Positions 32,861 to 40,309 of a stretch of DNA of 48,578 bases are shown piece by piece (within the stretch, counting starts at the first letter, position 1; the number at the start of each line of letters is the position of its first letter). Source of the stretch: Clostridium sp. Cult1. GTDB taxonomy: Bacteria > Bacillota > Clostridia > Tissierellales > Tepidimicrobiaceae. A program made the translations under genes and the position numbers. The stretch spans positions 2,030,924-2,079,501 of the forward strand of contig NZ_PPXW01000001.1 in NCBI RefSeq assembly GCF_021655095.1. The letters are read 5' to 3'. The notes below the pieces were generated by a model. The model was not told the origin of the DNA. It ran no database searches and was given only the letters and a program-made list of their open reading frames with translations.

Positions 32861-33241
32861 ATGAAAAATGCTAAAGTTATGGTATGTGTTACCCAGCAAA
32901 AAACCTGTGAAAGATTAATACTAGAAGGTTATAAGTTAGTTAAAACTAAAGATGATAAGCTGTATGTAATACATGTAGTAAGCCAAGGAGAAAAGTTTCT
33001 GGAATATATTGACGATGGAGAAGCCTTAGAATATTTATTTAATGTGTCTAAGAAAGCAGGGGCAGATTTAACGGTCCTTAGGTCCAAGAATATTTTAAAA
33101 GCTATGATCGATTTTGCGAAAGAAAATCATATTACACATATAGTTATGGGAACTCCTCCAGATACCAAAAAAGTTAATGATATAAGCATTGGATTACAAT
33201 TACAAGATGCTTTACCAGATGTACAATTTATAACATTATAG
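32861..33241 (+). CDS. Universal stress protein-like (UspA-fold) protein
   Basis: A 126-aa protein with the alpha/beta Usp fold: first strand KVMVCVTQQKTCERLILEGYKL, second strand KLYVIHVVSQGE, and the C-terminal segment DFAKENHITHIVMGTPPDTKK. This last part resembles the Usp domain of KdpD sensor kinases (vMGxP/S). The nucleotide-binding Gly-rich motif of true ATP-binding Usp proteins (GxxG-9x-GS/T) is not evident, so it may not bind ATP. The role is unknown. It is a single-gene unit with its own promoter and terminator. Confidence 0.72.
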   Translation: MKNAKVMVCVTQQKTCERLILEGYKLVKTKDDKLYVIHVVSQGEKFLEYIDDGEALEYLFNVSKKAGADLTVLRSKNILKAMIDFAKENHITHIVMGTPPDTKKVNDISIGLQLQDALPDVQFITL

Positions 33242-33245
33242 GAAA

Positions 33246-33278
33246 GACAGCAGGGCAGTTTCTGCTGTCGCATTTTTT
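33246..33278 (+). terminator. Terminator of the Usp-like gene
   Basis: GACAGCAG (33246-33253) pairs with CTGCTGTC (33262-33269), 8-base loop, followed by a run of six T. Confidence 0.9.
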
Positions 33279-33295
33279 GAAAGGGAGTGAATGGA

Positions 33296-33895
33296 ATGAT
33301 CAATAATAGAAGCAATTCAAAAAAAGTAATTCTTTGGACTAGGCAGGACATTAAAAGTTTAGATGATTTAAAGAATAATGGAGTAATTAGAATTAAAAGA
33401 AAACATTTAGAGGAAAAGTTTGAAGAAATAGCTGATTATATTATAAAACTTTATAATTGGTTTACAAATGAGGCAAACAAGATTGTACCTAAGCCTAAAG
33501 AGGTAGAATTCCCTATATGGTGTTCAATTAGTGAAGAAAATATGTTGAGACCAACTTTAGATACTGTGGTTTATGTGTTGGAAGTAGATGAATCTGAAAT
33601 CATCTATTTTGATGGGATGAAATGGGATTATGTATTGAATCATTTATATATACCGAAAGATGAGAAAGATGAAGAAGAATATTTAAAGGATATAAAAAGG
33701 AAAGGATTTAAAGATGCTTTTTCTGTTATGGATGAGAAGATTATCCATTTTTATCCCGAAGAAAGAAAAAGGATAATGGATAGTTGGATAAGGGTATTTG
33801 AAATTGACCAATGGGATATATTTAGAATCCAAGCTAATATTTGGGAGATTAGGTCTGAGATGGTTAAAGATGTACTATATTATAAGGAAGTTTAA
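33296..33895 (+). CDS. DUF3841 family protein
   Basis: A soluble protein of about 199 aa that resembles DUF3841: an N-terminal KVILWTRQDIKSLDDLKNNG, a Trp-rich YNWFTNEANKIV region, PIWCSIS, and the C-terminal AFSVMDEKIIHFYPEERKRIMDSWIRVFE. The family function is unknown. ATG 33296 lies 8 bases after AAGGGAG; an in-frame GTG at 33287 is inside that site. The next gene (TPR) follows after 33 bases and may be co-transcribed. Confidence 0.65.
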   Translation: MINNRSNSKKVILWTRQDIKSLDDLKNNGVIRIKRKHLEEKFEEIADYIIKLYNWFTNEANKIVPKPKEVEFPIWCSISEENMLRPTLDTVVYVLEVDESEIIYFDGMKWDYVLNHLYIPKDEKDEEEYLKDIKRKGFKDAFSVMDEKIIHFYPEERKRIMDSWIRVFEIDQWDIFRIQANIWEIRSEMVKDVLYYKEV

Positions 33896-33928
33896 TCCTT
33901 GAATATAGGAGGACTAATCATGTAGGAT

Positions 33929-34399
33929 TTGGAAATAGCAATTCAATTAAGAAAAGAAGGCAAATTAAAAGAAACTAATAAGGTATTATTAGAGCTTGTA
34001 GGTAGATATCCTAATGATCCAATAGTTAATTATCATTGTTCCTGGAGTTTTGATGCACTGGGTTTAGAAAAAAATGCAATACAATATTATGAAAAAGCCA
34101 TTTCAATAGGATTACCTGATGAAGAACTAAGGGGTGCTTATTTAGGCTTAGGAAGCACATATAGAATATTAGGTAAATATGAAAAATCAAAAAAGATATT
34201 TGAGGAAGGATTGGTAAAGTTTCCTCAATATGAAGCAATGAAAGCTTTTTATGCAATGACTTTGTACAATTTAAAATGGTATTCTAAAGCAATGGAAATA
34301 TTGTTGTTTAGTATTGCCCAAACATCCTCAGATGAGAATATAAAAAAGCATAAAAAGGCTATTAATTTTTATGCCGATAAGTTGGATAAAATATGGTAA
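33929..34399 (+). CDS. TPR protein with a disrupted start (ATG-TAG)
   Basis: A 156-aa tetratricopeptide protein (TPR_5-like). Repeats can be seen at about residues 1-36, 37-72 (YHCSWSFDALGLEKNAIQYYEKAIS), 73-110 (AYLGLGSTYRILGKYEKSKKIFEEG) and 111-145. The context is unusual: a good Shine-Dalgarno sequence (TAGGAGGA at 33906-33913) is followed at normal distance by ATG (33920), but the next codon is TAG, then GAT and TTG (33929) in the same frame. Translation must restart at TTG 33929, 15 bases from the ribosome binding site, or be very weak. A point change in codon 2 is the simplest explanation; the rest of the frame is intact. Possibly a recent pseudogene. Confidence 0.7.
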   Translation: MEIAIQLRKEGKLKETNKVLLELVGRYPNDPIVNYHCSWSFDALGLEKNAIQYYEKAISIGLPDEELRGAYLGLGSTYRILGKYEKSKKIFEEGLVKFPQYEAMKAFYAMTLYNLKWYSKAMEILLFSIAQTSSDENIKKHKKAINFYADKLDKIW

Positions 34400-34428
34400 T
34401 CTTCAATTTAATAGGTATATTTGATTAA

Positions 34429-34500
34429 GGGGAAGATAATGATTACAATTTACCTGAGGAATTGTTTAGATATATTAAAAATAATACAGCTGAAAGTTAA
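34429..34500 (+). pseudogene. Short C-terminal gene remnant
   Basis: Between stop codons at 34426 and 34498 the frame reads DYNLPEELFRYIKNNTAES, protein-like and with no start codon. It is followed at 34531 by a terminator. It looks like the end of a lost gene that kept its terminator. I do not recognise the family. Confidence 0.35.
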
Positions 34501-34530
34501 ACATTACCTAACCATTGATATTACTATTAT

Positions 34531-34551
34531 AGAGCCTATAGGCTCTTTTTT
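34531..34551 (+). terminator. Terminator before the ABC transporter operon
   Basis: AGAGCC (34531-34536) pairs with GGCTCT (34541-34546) around TATA, followed by T-run. It serves the TPR gene or the remnant before it. Confidence 0.85.
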
Positions 34552-34668
34552 AATTGGATTTGGATTCATATGAAAATTAAAGTAGAATTAAGGTTCTGTT
34601 AATAAAGAGTTAAGTTGATCCCTATAAAATTATAAATGATCAAAAGTAATTAATTAGGAGGGATTTGA

Positions 34669-35574
34669 GTGGATGAATTAATTATAGAAACAAAGGGATT
34701 AACTAAAGATTTTGGTAAATTTGCAGCAGTAAAGAATGTAAATCTTAAAGTGAGGAAAGGTGCTTTGTACGGTTTTTTAGGTCCAAATGGTGCCGGGAAG
34801 TCCACTACTATTCGTATGCTTTTAGACTTAATGAAACCTACAAAAGGAAAAGTCTATTTATTTAACAAAGATATTGGGATCCACCGTATGGAAATATTAA
34901 GAAAGGTAGGGGCAATGGTTGAGTCTCCTTCTTATTATGAAAATTTAACAGCCTATGAGAATTTAGAAATAATAAGAAAGATATTGCAAATAGATAAAAA
35001 GGAAATAGATAAAGCTTTAGAGATTGTAAATTTATTTAAATGGAAAAATAAAAGGGTAAAAAACTTTTCTTTGGGCATGAAACAAAGATTAGGGATTGCC
35101 CAAGCTTTAATGGGAAATAGAGAGCTTTTAATACTAGATGAGCCTACTAATGGCCTGGACCCAGCAGGGGTAAGGGAAATTAGAAATTTAATAATTAGTC
35201 TTCCTGAAATTACAGGAGCTACTGTGCTGATTAGCAGCCATATTTTAAGTGAAATTGAATTAATAGCTGATCATGTAGGCATTATTCACAGGGGGAACCT
35301 ATTATTTCAGGGAACTTTAGAGGAATTAAAGGCAAAGGGAAATCTTGAAATTGCTATTAGAGCGCAGCCACTTTTAGAAGCAGAAAAATTTTTAAAAAGA
35401 AAGGGTTATGTTGTGGAGAATAGAGAGGGAAAGCTTTATATATCTAAGGGGAAAATAAATATAAAAGAATTAAACAAGACATTGGTATTAGAGGGCTATG
35501 GAGTTTCTCATTTAAGCGAAAATAAGAAAAACTTAGAAGAAGTCTTTTTAGAATTGACAGGGGGAATAGAGTAA
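34669..35574 (+). CDS. ABC transporter ATP-binding protein (BcrA type)
   Basis: A 301-aa ABC ATPase with Walker A GPNGAGKST, Q-loop region AMVESPSYYENLTAYENLE, signature FSLGMKQRLGIAQAL, Walker B LLILDEPTNGLDP and the H-loop His in ISSHILSE. The C-terminal extension of about 85 residues is usual in the DrrA/BcrA group, which exports or protects against peptide antibiotics such as bacitracin and lantibiotics. Start is GTG behind TAGGAGGG. It is followed with 1-base overlap by two ABC-2 permeases and then by a two-component system, the usual layout of an antimicrobial-peptide detoxification module. Confidence 0.93.
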   Translation: MDELIIETKGLTKDFGKFAAVKNVNLKVRKGALYGFLGPNGAGKSTTIRMLLDLMKPTKGKVYLFNKDIGIHRMEILRKVGAMVESPSYYENLTAYENLEIIRKILQIDKKEIDKALEIVNLFKWKNKRVKNFSLGMKQRLGIAQALMGNRELLILDEPTNGLDPAGVREIRNLIISLPEITGATVLISSHILSEIELIADHVGIIHRGNLLFQGTLEELKAKGNLEIAIRAQPLLEAEKFLKRKGYVVENREGKLYISKGKINIKELNKTLVLEGYGVSHLSENKKNLEEVFLELTGGIE

Positions 35575-36317
35575 TGATGGAATTTTACCAACTATTGAAG
35601 GGAGAATTTCTAAAACAAAAAAAGAGTTTTCTATGGCCTATAGCCTTATTAACACCGATTTTAGCAGGTGGACTTAGTTTTATAAATCTTTATCTTCGCT
35701 ATGATTATTTTATGAGCTTAGAAGCTAATGAAGGATTAAATTCATGGAATCTATTGCTAATGCAACATCACTTTATGTGGTTTTTGTTCTTGCCCTTAGT
35801 TGTTACTATATTTGCTTCAATGGTATATTATATTGAATATAAGTCAAATAACTGGAAAAACACTTTGGCCCTTCCAGCTTCAAAGAAGAAAGTATATTTA
35901 GCTAAGTGGTTTATAGTATTTATATTAAGCAACATAATGATACTTACCAATGGCATAGTCTTATTTATTGTAGGTAGAGCATTAGGATTTCCTGAAACAG
36001 TAGATATTATATTAATTTCAAAATACATTATTTACCAGATATTTGCTATTACTAGTTTAATAAGTGTTCAAAGCTTTATAAGTGCTGAAATAAGTAATAC
36101 AAATATAGCATTAGCCATTGGATTTGTAGGGGTTGCGTCTTCCTTGTTTTTTGCACAGTCAGAAAGGTTATCTAAATTTATTCCTTATGCCCATACAATT
36201 TATACCTTACCAGACCCAACTATAAATACTAATATTCCACTACAATATGGTTTTGGTTTTGGGATAGCCTTTTTACTAATAGGGATTTTTTTCTTTAATA
36301 GAAAAGAAATAGGTTAG
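35574..36317 (+). CDS. ABC-2 type permease 1
   Basis: A 247-aa membrane protein with six predicted helices, of the lantibiotic-immunity/BcrB permease type. Typical segments are an N-terminal cytoplasmic EFYQLLKGEFLKQKKSFLW, then YYIEYKSNNWKNTLALPASKKKVYLAKW between helices 2 and 3. The second permease has the same layout (IENTNNSWKHYLSLPIDKQKVYGIKF), so the two are paralogues, comparable to the LanE/LanG pair. ATG 35574 overlaps the previous stop by one base; ATG 35577 is also possible. Confidence 0.88.
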   Translation: MMEFYQLLKGEFLKQKKSFLWPIALLTPILAGGLSFINLYLRYDYFMSLEANEGLNSWNLLLMQHHFMWFLFLPLVVTIFASMVYYIEYKSNNWKNTLALPASKKKVYLAKWFIVFILSNIMILTNGIVLFIVGRALGFPETVDIILISKYIIYQIFAITSLISVQSFISAEISNTNIALAIGFVGVASSLFFAQSERLSKFIPYAHTIYTLPDPTINTNIPLQYGFGFGIAFLLIGIFFFNRKEIG

Positions 36318-36328
36318 GAGTGAATTAA

Positions 36329-37063
36329 GTGAAAGATATATTTAAAATCGAAATTTTAAAGTTAAAAAATACTAAAATATTGTTGATTGTTATTCTAGCC
36401 CCTATATTTATGGTAGCTCAAGGGGTTATTAACTTAATCCGTTATTATGATTTATTCACAGGGAAGGGACAAAATGTTTGGGAACAACTTTATAGTCAAA
36501 GTATGATTTTTTATGCCAGTATTCTTTTTCCAATTCTAGTAAGCATCGTTATGACTTTAATTGCAAGAATTGAAAATACCAATAACAGTTGGAAACATTA
36601 TCTTAGTCTGCCAATAGATAAACAAAAGGTATATGGGATAAAGTTTATCCTAGGATGTCTACTTGTGTTTATAAATATATTGGTTTTGATTATAAGTATG
36701 TTAGCGGCAGGAAAAATTATTGGTGTTGAAGGGAATATACCTTATAAAGTTATTTTTACAAAACCTATGGTGATGTATATAGCAGCCTTACCTATTATGG
36801 CTATTCTTTATAGTTTAAGTATTAGATTTTCCTATATGGCTATTCCTTTAGGAGTTGGCATTGGATTAACTTTACCAGCTATAATAGTAGCTAACTCTAG
36901 GTACTGGATACTTTATCCTTGGACTTATCCTATTATGGCAGCTTTAGGAGGTGATATGGAAATTTTCAGCAAGGGAAATATTGTATATATTGTTAGTTTC
37001 ATATTGCTAATTAGTGTATTTGGTTTTGGATATAGTAGTTTTATAAAAAGGGATATTGCTTAA
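36329..37063 (+). CDS. ABC-2 type permease 2
   Basis: A 244-aa six-helix permease, paralogous to the preceding gene and presumably forming a heterodimer with it on the ATPase. Start is GTG at 36329 behind TAGGAGTG. The conserved loop NSWKHYLSLP is at about residues 87-96. A 78-base gap with its own ribosome binding site separates it from the response regulator. Confidence 0.88.
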   Translation: MKDIFKIEILKLKNTKILLIVILAPIFMVAQGVINLIRYYDLFTGKGQNVWEQLYSQSMIFYASILFPILVSIVMTLIARIENTNNSWKHYLSLPIDKQKVYGIKFILGCLLVFINILVLIISMLAAGKIIGVEGNIPYKVIFTKPMVMYIAALPIMAILYSLSIRFSYMAIPLGVGIGLTLPAIIVANSRYWILYPWTYPIMAALGGDMEIFSKGNIVYIVSFILLISVFGFGYSSFIKRDIA

Positions 37064-37141
37064 AGAAGTAAGATATTTTAGAAATTAAAGGAAAATCATT
37101 AAGAATTATTGTATAACGGGCTTTAATAGGAGGGAGAGGTT

Positions 37142-37876
37142 TTGCTTGATATAGATATGATCAATATTAGAAATAAGAAGATATTGTTAGTAGATGATGA
37201 AGTTGATATTTTGAACTTATTAGAAGCTGTTCTATTAAAAGAAGATTTCAAAAATATTTATAAAGCTACTTGTGGCCATGAGGCTATCAAAATTACAAAA
37301 GAGATAAGTCCAGATATTATAGTTTTAGATATAATGATGCCAGATATTGATGGTTTTGAAGTTTGTAGGAGACTAAGGGAATTCACCCTTGTACCTATTA
37401 TTTTCTTATCAGCTATGGATGAGGATGTAGATAAGCTTTTAGGATTAGGTATTGGTGGAGATGACTATATTACTAAGCCTTTTAGTCCAAAAGAAGTAGC
37501 ATATCGTATTAAAGCCCATTTTAGGAGAAGCGAATATATGGCTTTAAAGCATCAACACAATGAAAAAGACATAATAACTTTTGGAAGTATTGAAATTAAC
37601 AGAGAAAAAGGAGAAGTTAAAAAAAGAGGTATTCCTCTAACTTTAACTGCTAAGGAGTATAATCTACTTTTATATTTAGTTCAAAATTCAAATCAAATTT
37701 TAAGTAAAAATAGAATATTAACAGAAGTATGGGGCTATGATTTCGAGGGATATGACAATACATTGATGGTCCATATTAGGCACCTGCGAAGAAAGATAGA
37801 GGACGATCCGGCTAATCCAAGATATATTATAACTGCAAAGGGTTTAGGCTATAAGTTAGTTATAGAGGATGAATAA
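37142..37876 (+). CDS. OmpR-family response regulator of the ABC transporter module
   Basis: A 244-aa response regulator with an intact receiver: acidic pair Asp18-Asp19 (LLVDDE), phospho-acceptor Asp63 (VLDIMMPDIDGFE), Ser/Thr in IIFLSAMDE, Lys in YITKPF. The winged-helix domain follows (LTAKEYNLLLYLVQNSNQIL, NTLMVHIRHLRRKIEDDP). It starts with TTG at 37142, 7 bases after AGGAGGG. It probably controls the ABC genes upstream. Its partner kinase follows with a two-base gap, but that kinase seems damaged. Confidence 0.93.
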   Translation: MLDIDMINIRNKKILLVDDEVDILNLLEAVLLKEDFKNIYKATCGHEAIKITKEISPDIIVLDIMMPDIDGFEVCRRLREFTLVPIIFLSAMDEDVDKLLGLGIGGDDYITKPFSPKEVAYRIKAHFRRSEYMALKHQHNEKDIITFGSIEINREKGEVKKRGIPLTLTAKEYNLLLYLVQNSNQILSKNRILTEVWGYDFEGYDNTLMVHIRHLRRKIEDDPANPRYIITAKGLGYKLVIEDE

Positions 37877-37877
37877 A

Positions 37878-38777
37878 ATGAAGTGGAAAATTTTATTAAG
37901 GTTTTTATTAATTCTTGTATTATCTGTTATTATTGCCTTTAATATTAATATCTTTATAATCTATAGATTTTTTCTAGCAGATGACTACTCTGAAGGAGAA
38001 TGGAATCAGCTAGGTAACTTCTCCTTAACCTTTGACCAATATATTTTTGAAGAAGATGGTAACCCTACAGTAAAAAGGGAAGGAATTAGAGAACTTAATC
38101 TTAAAAATGGATGGATTCACAATCTATCCCATGATTTAAAAACTCCTCTAGCTTCCATTAAAGGTTATGGAGAATTAATGGCCGATGAAGAATATATTTT
38201 AAGCCAGGATGAAATAAAGGAATATTCCCATATAATTAAAGAAAAGGCTGAATATATGGAGAAATTACTTGGGGATTTGAAGCTAACTCAGGTTTTAAAA
38301 AGAGGCTTAATACCCATAAATCACAAAAAGGAGGATCTTGTAGAAGTCATAAGAGATATTACCATTGATGTATTAAATAATCCTAACTATCAGGAAAGGA
38401 GAATACTCTTTAATCCAAAAAAAGAAAAGATTATTTTCTTCTTTGATAGATCTCTGTTGCAAAGGGCTTTTACCAATCTTATTTATAATTCTATAGTTCA
38501 TAATGATGAAGATACGGAAATCATCATTACGATGGAGAAAAAGGATAAAATCTATATTCAAATAGAAGATAATGGCAAAGGGATTTCCAAGGAAGATTTA
38601 GATAATCTGTTTGAAAAATATTATAGGGGAACAAACACAGGTGAAAGTCATAAAGGTTCAGGGCTAGGTATGACTATTGCTAAACAGATAATCGAAGTTC
38701 ATGATGGAGAAATAGAAGTAGAAAGTACTTTAGGAGTAGGAACGAAGATAGATATTATATTTCCTTTAATAATATAA
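37878..38777 (+). CDS. Sensor histidine kinase lacking second helix and HAMP domain
   Basis: A 299-aa histidine kinase with one membrane helix (about residues 5-29) followed, after about 50 residues of extracellular-looking sequence (LTFDQYIFEEDGNPTV), directly by the phospho-acceptor helix (NLSHDLKTPLASIKGYGE, His85). The catalytic domain is complete: N box NLIYNSIVHN, G1 EDNGKGIS, F box, G2 GSGLGMTIA. Related kinases of such modules are about 460-480 aa, with a second helix and a HAMP domain before the H box. An in-frame internal deletion of roughly 165 codons is inferred. Topology is a problem (see finding). ATG 37878 is preferred over 37869, which lies on the ribosome binding site GAGG. 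Confidence 0.85.
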   Translation: MKWKILLRFLLILVLSVIIAFNINIFIIYRFFLADDYSEGEWNQLGNFSLTFDQYIFEEDGNPTVKREGIRELNLKNGWIHNLSHDLKTPLASIKGYGELMADEEYILSQDEIKEYSHIIKEKAEYMEKLLGDLKLTQVLKRGLIPINHKKEDLVEVIRDITIDVLNNPNYQERRILFNPKKEKIIFFFDRSLLQRAFTNLIYNSIVHNDEDTEIIITMEKKDKIYIQIEDNGKGISKEDLDNLFEKYYRGTNTGESHKGSGLGMTIAKQIIEVHDGEIEVESTLGVGTKIDIIFPLII

Positions 38778-38782
38778 GTCCC

Positions 38783-38811
38783 AAGGTCAGACGAAAAATC
38801 TGACCTTTTTT
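38783..38811 (+). terminator. Terminator of the two-component system
   Basis: AAGGTCAGA (38783-38791) pairs with TCTGACCTT (38799-38807), followed by T-run up to 38811. The next gene ends on the other strand at 38813. Confidence 0.9.
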
Positions 38812-38812
38812 C

Positions 38813-39292
38813 CTAATAAAGTCTACATATAACTCCACAAGCCATCCTCTTACCTGCATTTCCAGCAGGTTGTGTTCTATAATCATCAGGATTCTGATGA
38901 ATTATTACTGATTTTCCAATAACATCCCTAGGTTTAAACTTATCAGTAAAAAAGCTCATTCTTGCATATCCATTATTTGAAAATATTACAGGAAAATCTC
39001 CTGCGTGGTTTCCATGGGGCTGATTTGTTGGGTTATAGTGTTCTCCGGCAGATTGGAAAGGGTTTTCTGGATCTGAAATTTCACAAACACCAAATTCATG
39101 TATATGGAAACCAAAAGGACCTATAGGTTCTCTTCCATTTTCGGCAGGTTGGTATAAGGGGAGACCCCATACTTCCAAATAGACTTCTGTTCCCCCTGCC
39201 ACATCATCAAAAAATATGTTACCATATATATTAGGGGCTATGTTTCCACCTATTATTTTAGCATACGCTGTAATTTTGTTTTTATAATTCAC
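38813..39292 (-). CDS. Cu/Zn superoxide dismutase family protein
   Basis: A 159-aa protein of the Cu/Zn SOD fold. Metal-ligand motifs are present: HxH in PFGFHIHEFGVC (copper), HYNPTNQPHGNHAGDFP (zinc His and Asp) and the copper His in VIIHQNPDDYRTQPAGNAGKR. The two Cys for the disulfide are in FGVC and MACGVI. It should dismutate superoxide, but some bacterial members are not active SODs. No signal peptide is seen, so it is probably cytosolic, unlike most bacterial Cu/Zn SODs. The frame is open to 39310, but GTG 39292 has GAAGGGAGGA just upstream, inside the longer frame, and is the better start. Confidence 0.9.
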   Translation of the reverse strand: MNYKNKITAYAKIIGGNIAPNIYGNIFFDDVAGGTEVYLEVWGLPLYQPAENGREPIGPFGFHIHEFGVCEISDPENPFQSAGEHYNPTNQPHGNHAGDFPVIFSNNGYARMSFFTDKFKPRDVIGKSVIIHQNPDDYRTQPAGNAGKRMACGVICRLY

Positions 39293-39368
39293 ATTGACTC
39301 CTCCCTTCAAATATATTCTATGCAGAAGGGTTTCAATAGGTGTAATATTATGTTGGAGGCGATATTAG

Positions 39369-40244
39369 ATGAATAAAAAGTTAGGTTTAGTCCTTGAAGG
39401 TGGTGGCATGAGAGGAGCCTATACTTCAGGGGTCCTAAGAGCCTTTATGGATGAAGGTATTAAATTTCCTTATGTAATAGGAGTATCAGCGGGAGCAAAT
39501 AACGGTGCTAATTTTGTGGCAGAACAGAAAGAAAGGAATAAAAAGGTCTTTGTAGACTATGTATCCCATAAGGATTATTCCGGATTTAGACATTTAATTA
39601 AGGAAAGAAGCTATTTCAATATGAAATTTTTATTCGATACACTACCTAATCAGTTAGTACCTTTTGATTATGATACTTTTTTCAATTCCCCAACAATATT
39701 TAAAGTTTGTGTAACTGATGTTGAAACAGGACATCCAAAATACTTTGAAAAAAGTCAATCTAGAGACAATAAGGAATTTATGAATAAGGTGCTAAGAGCA
39801 TCTAGTAGTCTTCCAATTATATCACCCCCAGTTGAGATAAACGGAAAGCTTTACTTTGACGGGGGAATTACTGATTCTATTCCTATAGAAAAATCTATTG
39901 AGGATGGAAACCAGTACAATGTAGTAGTACTTACTAGAAATAAAGATTATTTAAAAGAAGAGCAAAAATTAGGAGTATATTCGAAGCATTATTTGAGAAA
40001 ATATCCTACAATATTACAGGCTATCAAAAAAAGGCATATTAAATACAATATTACTTTAGAAAAAATCGCAAATTTAGAAAGAGAAGGTTATATATTTGTT
40101 TTTAGACCAATTGCCCCCTTGATGGTGGATAGATTAGAGAAAGATCCCCTTAAATTAAATAATCTTTACAATCAAGGATATGAAGAGACATTGGAAAGAA
40201 TGGAAGAGTTTAAGAAATGGATGAAAAAGGTTAATAAGGATTAA
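39369..40244 (+). CDS. Patatin-like phospholipase
   Basis: A 291-aa patatin-fold lipase with a Ser-Asp dyad: oxyanion hole EGGGMRGAYTSGVL (residues 10-23), nucleophile Ser40 in GVSAGANN, and Asp164 in DGGITDSIP. It would cleave acyl esters of phospholipids or similar lipids; the substrate is unknown. No signal peptide. It is divergent from the SOD gene across a 76-base gap and has TTGGAGGCG before the ATG. Confidence 0.93.
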   Translation: MNKKLGLVLEGGGMRGAYTSGVLRAFMDEGIKFPYVIGVSAGANNGANFVAEQKERNKKVFVDYVSHKDYSGFRHLIKERSYFNMKFLFDTLPNQLVPFDYDTFFNSPTIFKVCVTDVETGHPKYFEKSQSRDNKEFMNKVLRASSSLPIISPPVEINGKLYFDGGITDSIPIEKSIEDGNQYNVVVLTRNKDYLKEEQKLGVYSKHYLRKYPTILQAIKKRHIKYNITLEKIANLEREGYIFVFRPIAPLMVDRLEKDPLKLNNLYNQGYEETLERMEEFKKWMKKVNKD

Positions 40245-40253
40245 ATACTCATA

Positions 40254-40302
40254 CCCCATTTCTAATAGTCGTATATATTAATATAGGCCATTAGAAATGG
40301 GG
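40254..40302 (+). promoter_or_regulatory. Hairpin overlapping the ribosome binding site of the metalloprotease gene
   Basis: CCCCATTTCTAAT (40254-40266) pairs perfectly (13 bp) with ATTAGAAATGGGG (40290-40302) across a 23-base loop. The 3' arm runs into the G-run (40299-40304) that serves as ribosome binding site for the GTG at 40310. No T-run follows. Confidence 0.65.
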
Positions 40303-40309
40303 GGATAGG

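Noticed and set aside
33920-33928. TAG read as a sense codon genome-wide
   Set aside because: TAG is the plain stop codon of several intact genes here (rnfA, rnfB, the NusG-II protein), some directly at terminators.
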